Source: Vallitalea okinawensis (lineage in GTDB: Bacteria > Bacillota > Clostridia > Lachnospirales > PQDH01). Taken from it: a stretch of DNA of 64,000 nt. Below, in pieces: positions 51,536-59,994 of this stretch. Below the pieces are notes generated by a model. That model searched no databases, was not told where the DNA came from, and saw only the letters and a list, made by a program, of their open reading frames with translations. Position 1 is the first letter of the stretch. Every line of letters starts with the position of its first letter. Both the position numbers and the translations under genes were made by a program. The DNA is taken from assembly GCF_002964605.1 (NCBI RefSeq), contig NZ_PQDH01000012.1, positions 33,836-97,835 of the forward strand, written 5' to 3'.

Positions 51536-52408
51536 ATGAATGGTAAGTCAAAGAATAACAAATACCACCTACATATAAAGGATATCAATATTCCACTGGT
51601 ACTTAATGCAGGACATAATTCACTGATAGAAGGTGATCAATTAGGGTGGCACAAGCATGATGGCTACGAATTAACTTTTGTAACTAAGGGGAGTGTTATT
51701 TGGGAGGTAAAAAATAGTTGTGATCATCATCTGGTGAGTGGTCAGGTATCTTTAGTATCGCCAGATACCCTCCATAGAGGAATAGATGATATTACGCTAC
51801 CTTGCGAAATGTTTTGGTTGGTTTTCAAACCATGGACTAAAGAAGCTATTATTAACACACCTTTTCAGGAAGAGGAGCTTAAACACATTGATCAGGTATT
51901 TAGGAACTTTGACAAAGGCGTAGTAGAGATCACGCCACTAATTTCAAGCCTTTTAGCAGAATTTAGAAGTAGTTGCATCTCATATAACACGATAGAAGAT
52001 AAAAGTTTAATTAACCCGAGTATCAGAAGTCTTTTATGTCAGCTTATTTTGCAAACCAGTTTAAGTTTTCAAGATAAAAGAAAGAAAAATGTTTCCAATG
52101 ATTTTAGAATAGTTCAAGATTATATAAATAATCAATTTACTTATGACATAGGAATTGAAGATATAGCTCAATTAATTGGTAAGAAAGAGACTTATGTCTA
52201 TAGCCTCTTTAAAAAAAATACAGGTCAAACTCCCAGTGAGTATATACAGAGGTTACGGGTACAACATGCAACAAAGATGCTGAAAGAGACAACAATGTCT
52301 GTGACAAAAATAGCCTATGAGTTAGGCTTTTCGAGTAGTCAATATTTTGCAAAAGTATTTAAAAAATATATGGGAACATCGCCAAGTCAATTTCGTAGAA
52401 TAAAGTGA
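51536..52408 (+). CDS. AraC-family transcription regulator
   Basis: The 290-residue protein has an N-terminal cupin-like sugar-sensing domain (residues 15-130, with WHKHDGYELTFVTKGSVIWEV) and a C-terminal AraC DNA-binding domain with two helix-turn-helix motifs (IGIEDIAQLIGKKETYVYSLFKK and SVTKIAYELGFSSSQYFAKVFKK). Being divergent from the GH116 glycosidase gene, it probably activates it in response to the enzyme's glycoside. The ribosome binding site is weak (AAAGGG, 15 bases before the ATG). Confidence 0.9.
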   Translation: MNGKSKNNKYHLHIKDINIPLVLNAGHNSLIEGDQLGWHKHDGYELTFVTKGSVIWEVKNSCDHHLVSGQVSLVSPDTLHRGIDDITLPCEMFWLVFKPWTKEAIINTPFQEEELKHIDQVFRNFDKGVVEITPLISSLLAEFRSSCISYNTIEDKSLINPSIRSLLCQLILQTSLSFQDKRKKNVSNDFRIVQDYINNQFTYDIGIEDIAQLIGKKETYVYSLFKKNTGQTPSEYIQRLRVQHATKMLKETTMSVTKIAYELGFSSSQYFAKVFKKYMGTSPSQFRRIK

Positions 52409-52447
52409 AAGTGCTTGTAATGAATAGAGAAGCAAAGGACTTTGGTA

Positions 52448-52476
52448 TTGACATGTATATATCAATATGATAGAAT
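52448..52476 (+). promoter_or_regulatory. Promoter of the ptsHI operon
   Basis: TTGACA (52448-52453) and TAGAAT (52471-52476) are 17 bases apart, about 30 bases before the antiterminator target. Confidence 0.8.
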
Positions 52477-52505
52477 GTTTTTATAAATAATAACTTTAGG
52501 TTATT

Positions 52506-52559
52506 GGTGTGTTACTGATTATGCAGGCATAAACCATATTTTTGGTTTATGCCTTTTTT
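52506..52559 (+). promoter_or_regulatory. RNA antiterminator site (RAT) overlapping a terminator, ahead of ptsH
   Basis: The 30-base site at 52506-52535 contains GTGTGTTACTG and GCAGGCA, the core seen in GlcT/LicT targets. Its 3' end overlaps the left arm of a perfect 12-bp terminator hairpin (AGGCATAAACCA 52525-52536 with TGGTTTATGCCT 52543-52554) followed by six T. The antiterminator encoded at 54595 should bind here. Confidence 0.9.
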
Positions 52560-52599
52560 GCATCTAAAAAATCCAATAACTTAAATATGAGGTGATGGA

Positions 52600-52863
52600 A
52601 TGATTAAAAAGCAATTTGTTATAAATAGTGAAGCAGGTTTACATGCAAGACCGGCAACCCTCTTCGTAAATACATCTAAAAAATATAATTCAGAGATCCA
52701 AGTGACTAAAGGCGAAAAAAAAGCTGATGCTAAAAAATTTCTTCAAGTATTATCACTAGGCGCTTTAAAAGGTGATAAAATCTCTATTGACATCTCTGGT
52801 GATGATGAAAAAGAAGCTGTTGTAGCACTAGAGCAATTAATAGATAATAACTTTGTTGAATAG
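52600..52863 (+). CDS. ptsH: Phosphocarrier protein HPr (lacks Ser46)
   Basis: The 87-residue HPr accepts phosphate from enzyme I on His15 in GLHARPATLFV. At the position of regulatory Ser46 the sequence is AKKFLQVLSLG, with Lys46 in place of Ser, so HPr kinase/phosphorylase should not be able to modify it there. It is the first gene of ptsH-ptsI, with ptsI nine bases downstream, under RNA antitermination control. GAGGTGATGG overlaps the start region. A second HPr at 57580 retains Ser. Confidence 0.93.
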   Translation: MIKKQFVINSEAGLHARPATLFVNTSKKYNSEIQVTKGEKKADAKKFLQVLSLGALKGDKISIDISGDDEKEAVVALEQLIDNNFVE

Positions 52864-52872
52864 GAGTTTAGC

Positions 52873-54570
52873 ATGAGAGAGTTATGTGGTATAAATGCAT
52901 CAGCAGGTTATGGTATGGGACCTATTTTTCTTTACAATCGCAATGAGATAACCATTACTAGGAAAAGAGATATTATTGTAGAGGTTGAGAAAGAAAAACT
53001 TGAAAAAGCGCTATTAGTCAGTACCCAACAAGTTAAGGAACTTCATAGTCATACAAGTCAGGAATTAGGTGAGGAAGCAGCAATATTTGAAGCTCATATA
53101 CTAATGCTAGAAGATCCTGACTTAAAAGATAGTATTGTTAGCAAAATAGAAGATGGGAACAATGTTGAGTGGGCTGTTGATGAAACCGCCAAGGAATATA
53201 TTGTACTATTTCAAAACATGGATAGTGATTACTTTAAAGAAAGAGCATTGGACATCCAAGATATTTCAAAACGTGTCATAAATAATCTATTAGGTGTTCA
53301 TACAAGTGACTTGTCAAAACTAGAAAAGAAGGTTATATTAGTAACAGATGAACTAACACCTTCTGATACTGTATCAATGGATAAGGATAATATAATAGGG
53401 ATTGTTACAGAAACAGGTGGTAAAACTTCTCATACAGCCATCTTAGCTAGAACATTGGGTATACCAGCTGTAACAGGTGTTGAAAAAGTAACATCTCTAG
53501 TAAGTAGTAATCAGCAAATGATTATAGACGGGGAAAATGGGAAACTTATAGTAAATGCTACTGATGAACAGATTAATGAATATACAAAATTAGAAGATAA
53601 GTATCAAGCCCAACTAGAAAGTTTAAAGCATTTTGTAGGGCATCAAACAGAGACTCTTGATGGCTATAAATGTAAGCTCTATTGCAACATTGGATCCTTT
53701 GAAGATGCCCAGGAAGTCTTAAAGCAAGACGGTGAAGGAGTTGGCTTGTTTAGAACAGAGTTCTTGTTTATGTCTAAGGAATACCCACCATCGGAAGAAG
53801 AACAGTACCAGGTCTATGCTAAGGTCGGTCAGTTTCTAAAAGATAAAGAAGTAATTATTCGGACCTTAGATGTAGGTGGAGATAAAGGTATTGACTATAT
53901 TCAAGTTGGGGAAGAATTGAACCCCTTCCTAGGGAACAGAGCAATACGCTATTGTCTCAAGGAAGAGAAAATTTTAGTAACCCAATTGAAAGCCATTTTG
54001 AGAGCAGCCAAAGGAACTGGAATCAAAGTTATGTTTCCTATGATCACAGCTTATGAAGAGATTATCGCAGCTAAAGCTTTATTGGAAAGAGCGAAGCATG
54101 AGTTGGATCAAGAAGAAAAGAGTTATAACCAAGAGATAGCAGTTGGTATAATGATTGAAACACCAGCAGCAGTTTTAAACTCCGATCATCTGGCCAAAGA
54201 AGTAGATTTCTTTAGTATTGGCAGCAACGATTTGATCCAATATACATGTGCAGTAGACCGTATGAATGTAAAAGTCAGCAACTTGTATTCGCCCTATAAT
54301 CCTGCAATTTTAAAGAGCATTCAGATAGTTGTAGATAACGCACATCGAGAAGGTATAGATGTAGGAATCTGTGGAGAAGTAGCAGCTGATGAATTATTAC
54401 TTCCTTTATGGATAAGTTTAGGAATAGATGAACTAAGTGTGACGCCAAAAGATGTTCTTCGTATTAGAAAGAATGTCAGTCTGTTAAAGCAAGATACTTC
54501 TTTAATCCAGCAAGTTTTAGAGAATAGAACCATGGATGAGATGGTAGAGTTTCTTATGAATAAAACGTAA
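52873..54570 (+). CDS. ptsI: PTS enzyme I (phosphoenolpyruvate-protein phosphotransferase)
   Basis: The 565-residue enzyme takes phosphate from phosphoenolpyruvate and passes it to HPr. The active His is in GGKTSHTAILART near residue 189, the PEP-binding domain has GVGLFRTEFLFM, and the C-terminal active Cys is in VGICGEVAAD. It follows ptsH, and the antiterminator gene starts 24 bases after its stop. Confidence 0.95.
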   Translation: MRELCGINASAGYGMGPIFLYNRNEITITRKRDIIVEVEKEKLEKALLVSTQQVKELHSHTSQELGEEAAIFEAHILMLEDPDLKDSIVSKIEDGNNVEWAVDETAKEYIVLFQNMDSDYFKERALDIQDISKRVINNLLGVHTSDLSKLEKKVILVTDELTPSDTVSMDKDNIIGIVTETGGKTSHTAILARTLGIPAVTGVEKVTSLVSSNQQMIIDGENGKLIVNATDEQINEYTKLEDKYQAQLESLKHFVGHQTETLDGYKCKLYCNIGSFEDAQEVLKQDGEGVGLFRTEFLFMSKEYPPSEEEQYQVYAKVGQFLKDKEVIIRTLDVGGDKGIDYIQVGEELNPFLGNRAIRYCLKEEKILVTQLKAILRAAKGTGIKVMFPMITAYEEIIAAKALLERAKHELDQEEKSYNQEIAVGIMIETPAAVLNSDHLAKEVDFFSIGSNDLIQYTCAVDRMNVKVSNLYSPYNPAILKSIQIVVDNAHREGIDVGICGEVAADELLLPLWISLGIDELSVTPKDVLRIRKNVSLLKQDTSLIQQVLENRTMDEMVEFLMNKT

Positions 54571-54594
54571 CGTCATTAGGGGGGCGAAATTACT

Positions 54595-55437
54595 GTGAAA
54601 CAAGAAAACAGTTATCAAATCATTAAAGTACTCAATAATAATGTTGTTCTTGCTAAGCGGTTAAGAGATCATCAAGAAATGATTCTCATCGGTAAGGGTG
54701 TTGGATTTGGTAAAAAAGCCACTAAGGTGACAACCATTAATGAAGATAAAGTTGAAAAAACTTACTGTAATTTTGAAGAAAAGTTTAAAGAAGAATACCT
54801 TAGACTTGTGAATGCTATGGACAGAAAGGTTATTGGCGTTGTTGAAGAATTTATATTACTGGCAGGAAAAGAGTTAGGCCAGTTAGATGACCACATTCAT
54901 ATAGCATTAACAGACCATATTGGATTTGCAATTGAAAGGTTGAAACAAGGCTTAGTTATCAATAATCCATTTTTATATGAAATTAAGGCCATGTATAAGA
55001 ATGAATTTGCTATTGCTTTGAAAGGTAAAGCGCTACTGTACAAACGTCTTAATATTATGATACCTGATGATGAGGTTGGCTTTATTGCTATGCATTTACA
55101 TTCAGGTCGGCAAAGTAAGGATATTAAGTATACAATAAAGGACACACGCTTACTCAAGGCCATATTAGAGCTGATTCAAATGGAAGTAGGTTATGATTTG
55201 GATAAAAATCTGATGATGTATACAAGGTTAGTCACTCATCTGAAACAGACCATAACCCGATCTGAGAAGAAAAAGGAAATCATAAATCCTTTATTGGATG
55301 ACATAAAGGTTAAACTTAATGAAGCATATCGTATTGCAGAAAAAGTGGCAAAACTGATTGAGGAAGAGAAAGAAATAACTGTATCCAAGGATGAAGTTGG
55401 CTTTTTAGCTCTTCATATTGAACGACTAAGAACTTAA
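54595..55437 (+). CDS. BglG/GlcT-type transcription antiterminator
   Basis: The 280-residue protein has an RNA-binding CAT domain (residues 1-57, IIKVLNNNVVLAKR and GKGVGFGKKA) and two PRD domains carrying His residues that are phosphorylated by the PTS (DHIHIALTDHIGFAIERL and GFIAMHLHSGRQ in the first; TRLVTHLKQTI and GFLALHIERL in the second). It should bind the RAT sites at 52506 and 55446 and prevent termination. Since it is itself in the operon controlled by the first site, it activates its own synthesis. The RAT sequence and the following EIIC suggest the GlcT branch, but I have not assigned a symbol. Confidence 0.9.
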   Translation: MKQENSYQIIKVLNNNVVLAKRLRDHQEMILIGKGVGFGKKATKVTTINEDKVEKTYCNFEEKFKEEYLRLVNAMDRKVIGVVEEFILLAGKELGQLDDHIHIALTDHIGFAIERLKQGLVINNPFLYEIKAMYKNEFAIALKGKALLYKRLNIMIPDDEVGFIAMHLHSGRQSKDIKYTIKDTRLLKAILELIQMEVGYDLDKNLMMYTRLVTHLKQTITRSEKKKEIINPLLDDIKVKLNEAYRIAEKVAKLIEEEKEITVSKDEVGFLALHIERLRT

Positions 55438-55445
55438 CAGGTATA

Positions 55446-55535
55446 AGCGTGTTACTGTTTAAGCAGGCATTAGCTTTTAGTTTGAGAGATTAAATGATTT
55501 ATTTAGTCTTTAGAACTATGAGCTAATGCCTTTTT
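55446..55535 (+). promoter_or_regulatory. Second RNA antiterminator site and terminator, ahead of the EIICB gene
   Basis: The RAT at 55446-55475 shares CGTGTTACTG and GCAGGCATTA with the first site. It overlaps AGGCATTAGCT (55465-55475), which pairs with AGCTAATGCCT (55521-55531) across a long loop that has an additional small hairpin, then five T. No promoter is seen between ptsI/antiterminator and this site. Confidence 0.88.
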
Positions 55536-55579
55536 ATAATTATAAAAACTCAAATGAAGAATAAAGAGGAGGAGATTTT

Positions 55580-56953
55580 ATGAGTAATTTATTTGGAAAG
55601 GTACAAAAAGTAGGTAAAGCTTTTATGCTTCCTATTGCGGTATTACCAGTAGCAGCATTGTTTTTAAGGTTAGGGGCACCTGATGTACTGAACATTCCTT
55701 TTATCTTTAAAGTTGGAGATGCAATCTTCGCTAATTTAGCCATCATCTTTGCAATAGGTATAGCAGTTGGTTTAGCAAAAGATAATCAAGGAGCATCAGG
55801 ATTAGCTGGAGCGGTAAGTTATTTCGTACTTACTTTTGGTCTTGAAGCATTAAATCCAGACATAAATATGGGGGTTTTAGCAGGTATTATCTCAGGTATC
55901 GTGGCAGGTGTCAGTTATAACAAATTCCACAGCACTAAGTTACCAGATTGGTTAGGTTTCTTTGGAGGAAAGCGTTTAGTACCCATTATGTCTTCCTTCT
56001 TTAGTATGTTACTAGCACTAGCATTTGGCTTTATTTGGCCACCTATTCAAGGGCTGATTGACACAGCCGGAAATTGGATGATTGAAGCGGGACCACTTGG
56101 TGCCTTTGCATTTGGTACATTTAACCGTTTATTAATTCCTACAGGATTACATCATGTTATTAATAATATTGTATGGTTTGTATTTGGTGAATTTAATGGT
56201 GCAACAGGTGATTTAGGTCGTTTCTTTGCTGGAGATCCATCTGCGGGAATGTTTATGACAGGATTCTACCCAATCATGATGTTTGCTCTTCCAGCGGCAG
56301 CTTTTGCAATGTATAGAGCAGCTAAACCAGAAAACAGAAAAGCTGTAGGGGGTGCATTATTTTCAGTAGCTTTCACAGCATTTTTAACAGGGATTACAGA
56401 ACCTATTGAATTCATGTTCATGTTCTTAGCACCAGTGTTATATATTGTACATGCGTTGATGACAGGTTTAGCACTTGCGATTTCGAGTTTACTTGATATC
56501 CATCATGGATTTGGTTTTTCAGCTGGGGCAATTGATTACGTATTAAGCTTTGGTTTATCCACAAACGCAATATTAATACTCCCATTAGGTGCAGCTTTCG
56601 CAGTAGTTTATTATTACTTATTTAAAATCGTCATTATCAAAATGGATTTACCTACTCCTGGGCGTCTTGACGAAGTGGGAACAGGAGAAGGAGAAGCAAT
56701 AATGGCAGAGAAAGGTCTCAGTGGATTAGCGGCTGAATATGTGATGGCTTTAGGTGGACCTTCTAATATTAGTGAAATGGACGCTTGCATCACCAGATTA
56801 CGTTTAACATTAAAAGATGCTAGTATCGTAAGTGATGCTGAACTTAGAAAGTTAGGAGCATCCGGTGTTATTCGTCCAACCAAGAGGAATATGCAGGTTG
56901 TAGTAGGTACGAAGGCAGAACTTATAGTTGATGAAATGAAGAAAATAGTTTAA
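55580..56953 (+). CDS. PTS glucose/GlcNAc-family EIICB permease
   Basis: The 457-residue protein has the membrane EIIC domain (about 1-365) and the cytoplasmic EIIB domain (about 385-457). EIIC has RLLIPTGLHHVINNIVW and GITEPIEF, residues known to form the sugar site in this family. EIIB has the phosphorylated Cys in DACITRLRLTL near residue 402. It takes up and phosphorylates glucose or N-acetylglucosamine; the two are hard to tell apart by eye. AGGAGGAG precedes the start. Its EIIA is encoded separately at 57093. Confidence 0.9.
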   Translation: MSNLFGKVQKVGKAFMLPIAVLPVAALFLRLGAPDVLNIPFIFKVGDAIFANLAIIFAIGIAVGLAKDNQGASGLAGAVSYFVLTFGLEALNPDINMGVLAGIISGIVAGVSYNKFHSTKLPDWLGFFGGKRLVPIMSSFFSMLLALAFGFIWPPIQGLIDTAGNWMIEAGPLGAFAFGTFNRLLIPTGLHHVINNIVWFVFGEFNGATGDLGRFFAGDPSAGMFMTGFYPIMMFALPAAAFAMYRAAKPENRKAVGGALFSVAFTAFLTGITEPIEFMFMFLAPVLYIVHALMTGLALAISSLLDIHHGFGFSAGAIDYVLSFGLSTNAILILPLGAAFAVVYYYLFKIVIIKMDLPTPGRLDEVGTGEGEAIMAEKGLSGLAAEYVMALGGPSNISEMDACITRLRLTLKDASIVSDAELRKLGASGVIRPTKRNMQVVVGTKAELIVDEMKKIV

Positions 56954-57092
56954 AGTATAAGAAACAAATTGAATGCCATACAAACAATGTATGACACTTA
57001 ACGAAGCTGTTTAAAGGTTAATCAATATAAAGATAAGGGTTTTTGCCCTTATCTGACTTTAAATGTACTAGAATTGTCCTAGGAGGAATATT

Positions 57093-57572
57093 ATGTTTAA
57101 TTTATTTAAAAAGAAAGAAGTTGCTCTTTATATGCCTGCTAAAGGTAAGGTGATTGAATTAGACCAGGTTCCTGATCAAGTCTTTGCTTCTAGGATGGTG
57201 GGAGATGGTGTAGCCTTCATACCTCATGATGGTTTGATAAAAGCACCATGTTCTGGAAAGGTGGTTCAAGTGTTTCCAACCAATCATGCTATTGGTATTG
57301 AATCAAAAGAAGGTCTTGAAGTACTTATACATCTTGGAATCGATACGGTTGAGCTAAAGGGCGAAGGATTTCAATCATTAATCAAAGAAGGTCAAGAGAT
57401 CAAAAAAGGTGATCCATTAGCCAAAATGGACCTGAAATTAATAAAAGAAAAAGGAAAAGAAATTATTACGCCAGTGGTGATAACCAACATGGAAATAGTG
57501 AAGGAATTAAAACCTTGCCGATTGGATGAGACCATTGACGATGAAGTGATATTAAATATACGATTAAAGTAG
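57093..57572 (+). CDS. PTS glucose-family EIIA component
   Basis: The 159-residue protein is a Crr/EIIA-Glc-like cytosolic phosphocarrier. The active His is in EVLIHLGIDTVELKGEGF near residue 76, and a second His of the site is in TNHAIGIES. It accepts phosphate from HPr and passes it to the EIIB of the neighbouring permease. AGGAGGAAT precedes the ATG. The gap of 139 bases after the permease gene has no obvious terminator. The second HPr gene follows after seven bases. Confidence 0.93.
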   Translation: MFNLFKKKEVALYMPAKGKVIELDQVPDQVFASRMVGDGVAFIPHDGLIKAPCSGKVVQVFPTNHAIGIESKEGLEVLIHLGIDTVELKGEGFQSLIKEGQEIKKGDPLAKMDLKLIKEKGKEIITPVVITNMEIVKELKPCRLDETIDDEVILNIRLK

Positions 57573-57579
57573 GGATAGT

Positions 57580-57843
57580 ATGCTTAGACAGGAAGTTGTA
57601 TTAACATATGATTTTCATGCACGACCATCAACTCATCTTGTTAATCAGGCTATGAAGTTTAAATCCGACATTAAAATTCTATTAGGAGATCATGAAGCAA
57701 ATGCAAAGAGTATTTTAAGTATTATGACCCTAGAATTAGTTATAGGAGACACCATTCAAATAGAAACCAGTGGAATAGATGAAGAAGAGGCTATGAAGAA
57801 GCTGGTACATATAATTGAGGTTCCGCAGGAAGAGGATTGGTAG
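57580..57843 (+). CDS. Second HPr-like protein, with the Ser46 equivalent kept
   Basis: The 87-residue protein has the phospho-accepting His13 in DFHARPSTHLV and the regulatory serine (Ser44 here) in NAKSILSIMTLEL. It is acidic at the C-terminus (VPQEEDW). In Firmicutes the Ser-phosphorylated form is co-repressor for CcpA, so this copy rather than the one at 52600 would carry that role. The last codons lie within the hairpin at 57829-57858. Confidence 0.88.
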   Translation: MLRQEVVLTYDFHARPSTHLVNQAMKFKSDIKILLGDHEANAKSILSIMTLELVIGDTIQIETSGIDEEEAMKKLVHIIEVPQEEDW

Positions 57844-57861
57844 AGTCCAATCCTCTTCTTT
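57829..57861 (+). terminator. Terminator overlapping the 3' end of the second HPr gene
   Basis: GAAGAGGATTGG (57829-57840) pairs perfectly with CCAATCCTCTTC (57847-57858). The stop codon is in the loop, and TTTGCGACTTTTT follows. TATAAT at 57895-57900 could begin a new transcript, but its -35 is weak. Confidence 0.7.
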
Positions 57862-57916
57862 GCGACTTTTTCTCATAAAAATAGGACGTACTCATATAAT
57901 GTAGTAAGACAAAGAC

Positions 57917-59122
57917 ATGGGGGCGGCCATGAATGATGTAAGAAATCAATTTTCAGCAGTATGTTTAACGATTGCATTAGCTTCGGTTTTGCTAAGATTA
58001 GGTTATGAAGATATTCTAGATAGTAGCTTGTTGAGAGCATTAGGGGATAGTGTCATCGTACATATACCCTTGCTATTGGGGTGCCTAGTTGCTATTAATT
58101 TGGACGAGGATAAAAGTTATAGATGTGTTATGCAAGTGATCTTTTTTTACTTAGCTATACAATATGTTTTAAACTATTTCGGTTACAGTGTTAGTATGTT
58201 AGCTGGATTTATAGCTGGACTCAGTTGTTATACTGACAGATTGATTAAGAAAAAATACTTTAAGTATGACAAAGAGCATTGGAGTTACATTTTCTACTTT
58301 GTGTTAGGGAGTATATGTGGCATTCTTTTAGGTATTTTCCAGTTTGCTTTGGAAAGTAACATAAACGCCTTTGCTCAGTGGTTAGCAAGTCTACCACAAC
58401 ATGTTAGTAGCTTTTTATATGGGATTAGTGAAGTCTTATTAAAGCCTTTGGGGTTAAATACTGAACTAAGAGAAGTGATTTTATATCAATACAGTAGTAG
58501 TGGGAACATTTTAGGTGATTATTACCTCTATCTTCAAGGTGATTCTGGAGCTGGTCTATATATGACTGGTGAGTATCCTATTATCATTTTTGGATCTTTA
58601 GGTATTATGACAGCAGTTTTATTTAACTTAGGTGAAAAAAAGAATCCTGCGACGGTAATAAGTGTAATCCTTTTATTTATTTCTGCTATTTTAACAGGAG
58701 TGACAGAAGGGATTGAACTTTTTATATTAGCTTTAGCACCTGTGCTCTACATCTTACATAGTTTATTATCAGGAGTCTCATTTTTACTATGTTCTTTATT
58801 AGACTGTAGAGAAGGTTATCGATTTTCAGCTGGGTTATGGGACTATATTGTTCAATATGGGAGTGCAGTCAATGGCGATATAATTATCCTACTAGGTATT
58901 CTGTTTTTTCTACTCTATCTCACTCTTTTTGTGACAATTTTAAATCCAGTGTTAATCAAAGATGGTGTTAATAGTATGAGGAAGAAAGTAGCCTTGCTCT
59001 CAATGAATTTTAAAACAATAAAAAATAACTTACAACGAGACAATGTTTTAGAAGAGGAACCAAAAGACTCTGAGGAACACATCATACATAAAATAACAGT
59101 AGACGAAGACGAAGGATTATGA
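57917..59122 (+). CDS. EIIC-like membrane protein lacking EIIB and sugar-site residues
   Basis: The 401-residue protein aligns with the EIIC domain of the permease at 55580 (GDSGAGLYMTGEYPI against GDPSAGMFMTGFYPI; ALAPVLYILHSLLSG against FLAPVLYIVHALMTG). However, the conserved GLHHV is GLNTE, and GITEPIEF is GVTEGIEL. EIIB is missing and replaced by a charged 50-residue tail. It is unlikely to transport as a normal permease. It may be a sensor or partner of the active EIICB. Start is ATG 57917 or 57929; GGGGG at 57919-57923 favours the second. Confidence 0.75.
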   Translation: MGAAMNDVRNQFSAVCLTIALASVLLRLGYEDILDSSLLRALGDSVIVHIPLLLGCLVAINLDEDKSYRCVMQVIFFYLAIQYVLNYFGYSVSMLAGFIAGLSCYTDRLIKKKYFKYDKEHWSYIFYFVLGSICGILLGIFQFALESNINAFAQWLASLPQHVSSFLYGISEVLLKPLGLNTELREVILYQYSSSGNILGDYYLYLQGDSGAGLYMTGEYPIIIFGSLGIMTAVLFNLGEKKNPATVISVILLFISAILTGVTEGIELFILALAPVLYILHSLLSGVSFLLCSLLDCREGYRFSAGLWDYIVQYGSAVNGDIIILLGILFFLLYLTLFVTILNPVLIKDGVNSMRKKVALLSMNFKTIKNNLQRDNVLEEEPKDSEEHIIHKITVDEDEGL

Positions 59123-59171
59123 TACGCTTATAAAAGAATTTTGGTGTATGTATAAAAAATAGAATTTTATC

Positions 59172-59200
59172 TTGACAAGTTATGAAGTAAATGATAAAAT
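59172..59200 (+). promoter_or_regulatory. Promoter of infC-rpmI-rplT
   Basis: TTGACA (59172-59177) and TAAAAT (59195-59200) are 17 bases apart, with TGA before the -10. Confidence 0.85.
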
Positions 59201-59206
59201 ACACAA

Positions 59207-59345
59207 GAACATGAAGAAGAAGTATCCACTTCTCACCTTAGCATAAAGATGACTAGGGTAAATACGGTAAGAAATGAAACCTCGTTATAGAGGGATGATT
59301 TACTGTGTACGAGAGTGGATAGACGTTTAGTTATCCACTTTTTTG
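59207..59345 (+). ncRNA. L20-type leader with attenuator ahead of infC
   Basis: TATCCACT occurs twice, at 59223-59230 and 59332-59339. Both can pair with AGTGGATA at 59314-59321: the later one makes a terminator followed by a T-run, the earlier one an antiterminator. The middle part (CTAGGGTAAATACGG and flanks) resembles the L20 leader of Firmicutes in which ribosomal protein L20 binds and promotes termination. Confidence 0.8.
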
Positions 59346-59456
59346 TGTAGGAAAAGGAACCATATTAACTGCACATACATGAAAAGTAATGCTAGTCACA
59401 TTTCATGTAGTGGAAATAAATAATCTATAATATAAATTTTTTGGAGGTGTACTACT

Positions 59457-59963
59457 ATAAACGATTTAATGGTAAATGAGCAAATTCGCGACAGAGAAGT
59501 TAGATTGATTGATGAAAATGGAGAACAGCTTGGCATTATGTCTTCAAGGGATGCGCAAAAAATCGCCAAAGAAAAGAATCTTGATTTGGTGAAGGTGTCA
59601 CCTCAAGCTAGACCACCAGTTTGTAAAATTATCAATTATGGTAAATTTAAATTCGAACAATCTAAAAAGCAAAAAGAAGCTAGGAAGAACCAAAAAATAG
59701 TTAGTATTAAAGAAGTGCGCTTATCACCTAATATAGAAGAGCACGATATCAATACAAAGATGAAAAATGCTAATAAGTTCTTATCAAAAGGTGATAGAGT
59801 TAAAGTAAGCGTACGCTTTAGAGGTCGAGAATTAGCTCACACTGAGGTAGGTAGAAAGATCCTATTAAATTTTGCTGAAGGCTTAAAAGAGGTAGGGGAC
59901 GTTGAAAAACCTCCAAAGATGGAAGGTAGATTTATGGTTATGTTCTTAGCGCCAAAAAACTAA
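59457..59963 (+). CDS. infC: Translation initiation factor IF-3, with ATA start
   Basis: The 168-residue protein prevents subunit association and checks the initiator codon. It has the N-terminal domain [21 protein letters not shown] and the C-terminal domain [18 protein letters not shown]. The first ATG (59469) is 19 bases from the GGAGGTG at 59443-59449, too far; ATA at 59457 is in frame at ideal distance and gives [11 protein letters not shown], which fits the family. Rare start codons (AUU, AUA, AUC) are typical of infC and allow IF-3 to limit its own translation. rpmI follows after 31 bases. Confidence 0.92.
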   Translation: MNDLMVNEQIRDREVRLIDENGEQLGIMSSRDAQKIAKEKNLDLVKVSPQARPPVCKIINYGKFKFEQSKKQKEARKNQKIVSIKEVRLSPNIEEHDINTKMKNANKFLSKGDRVKVSVRFRGRELAHTEVGRKILLNFAEGLKEVGDVEKPPKMEGRFMVMFLAPKN

Positions 59964-59994
59964 GATTACAATAAAGTTAAAAGGAGGATTCATT

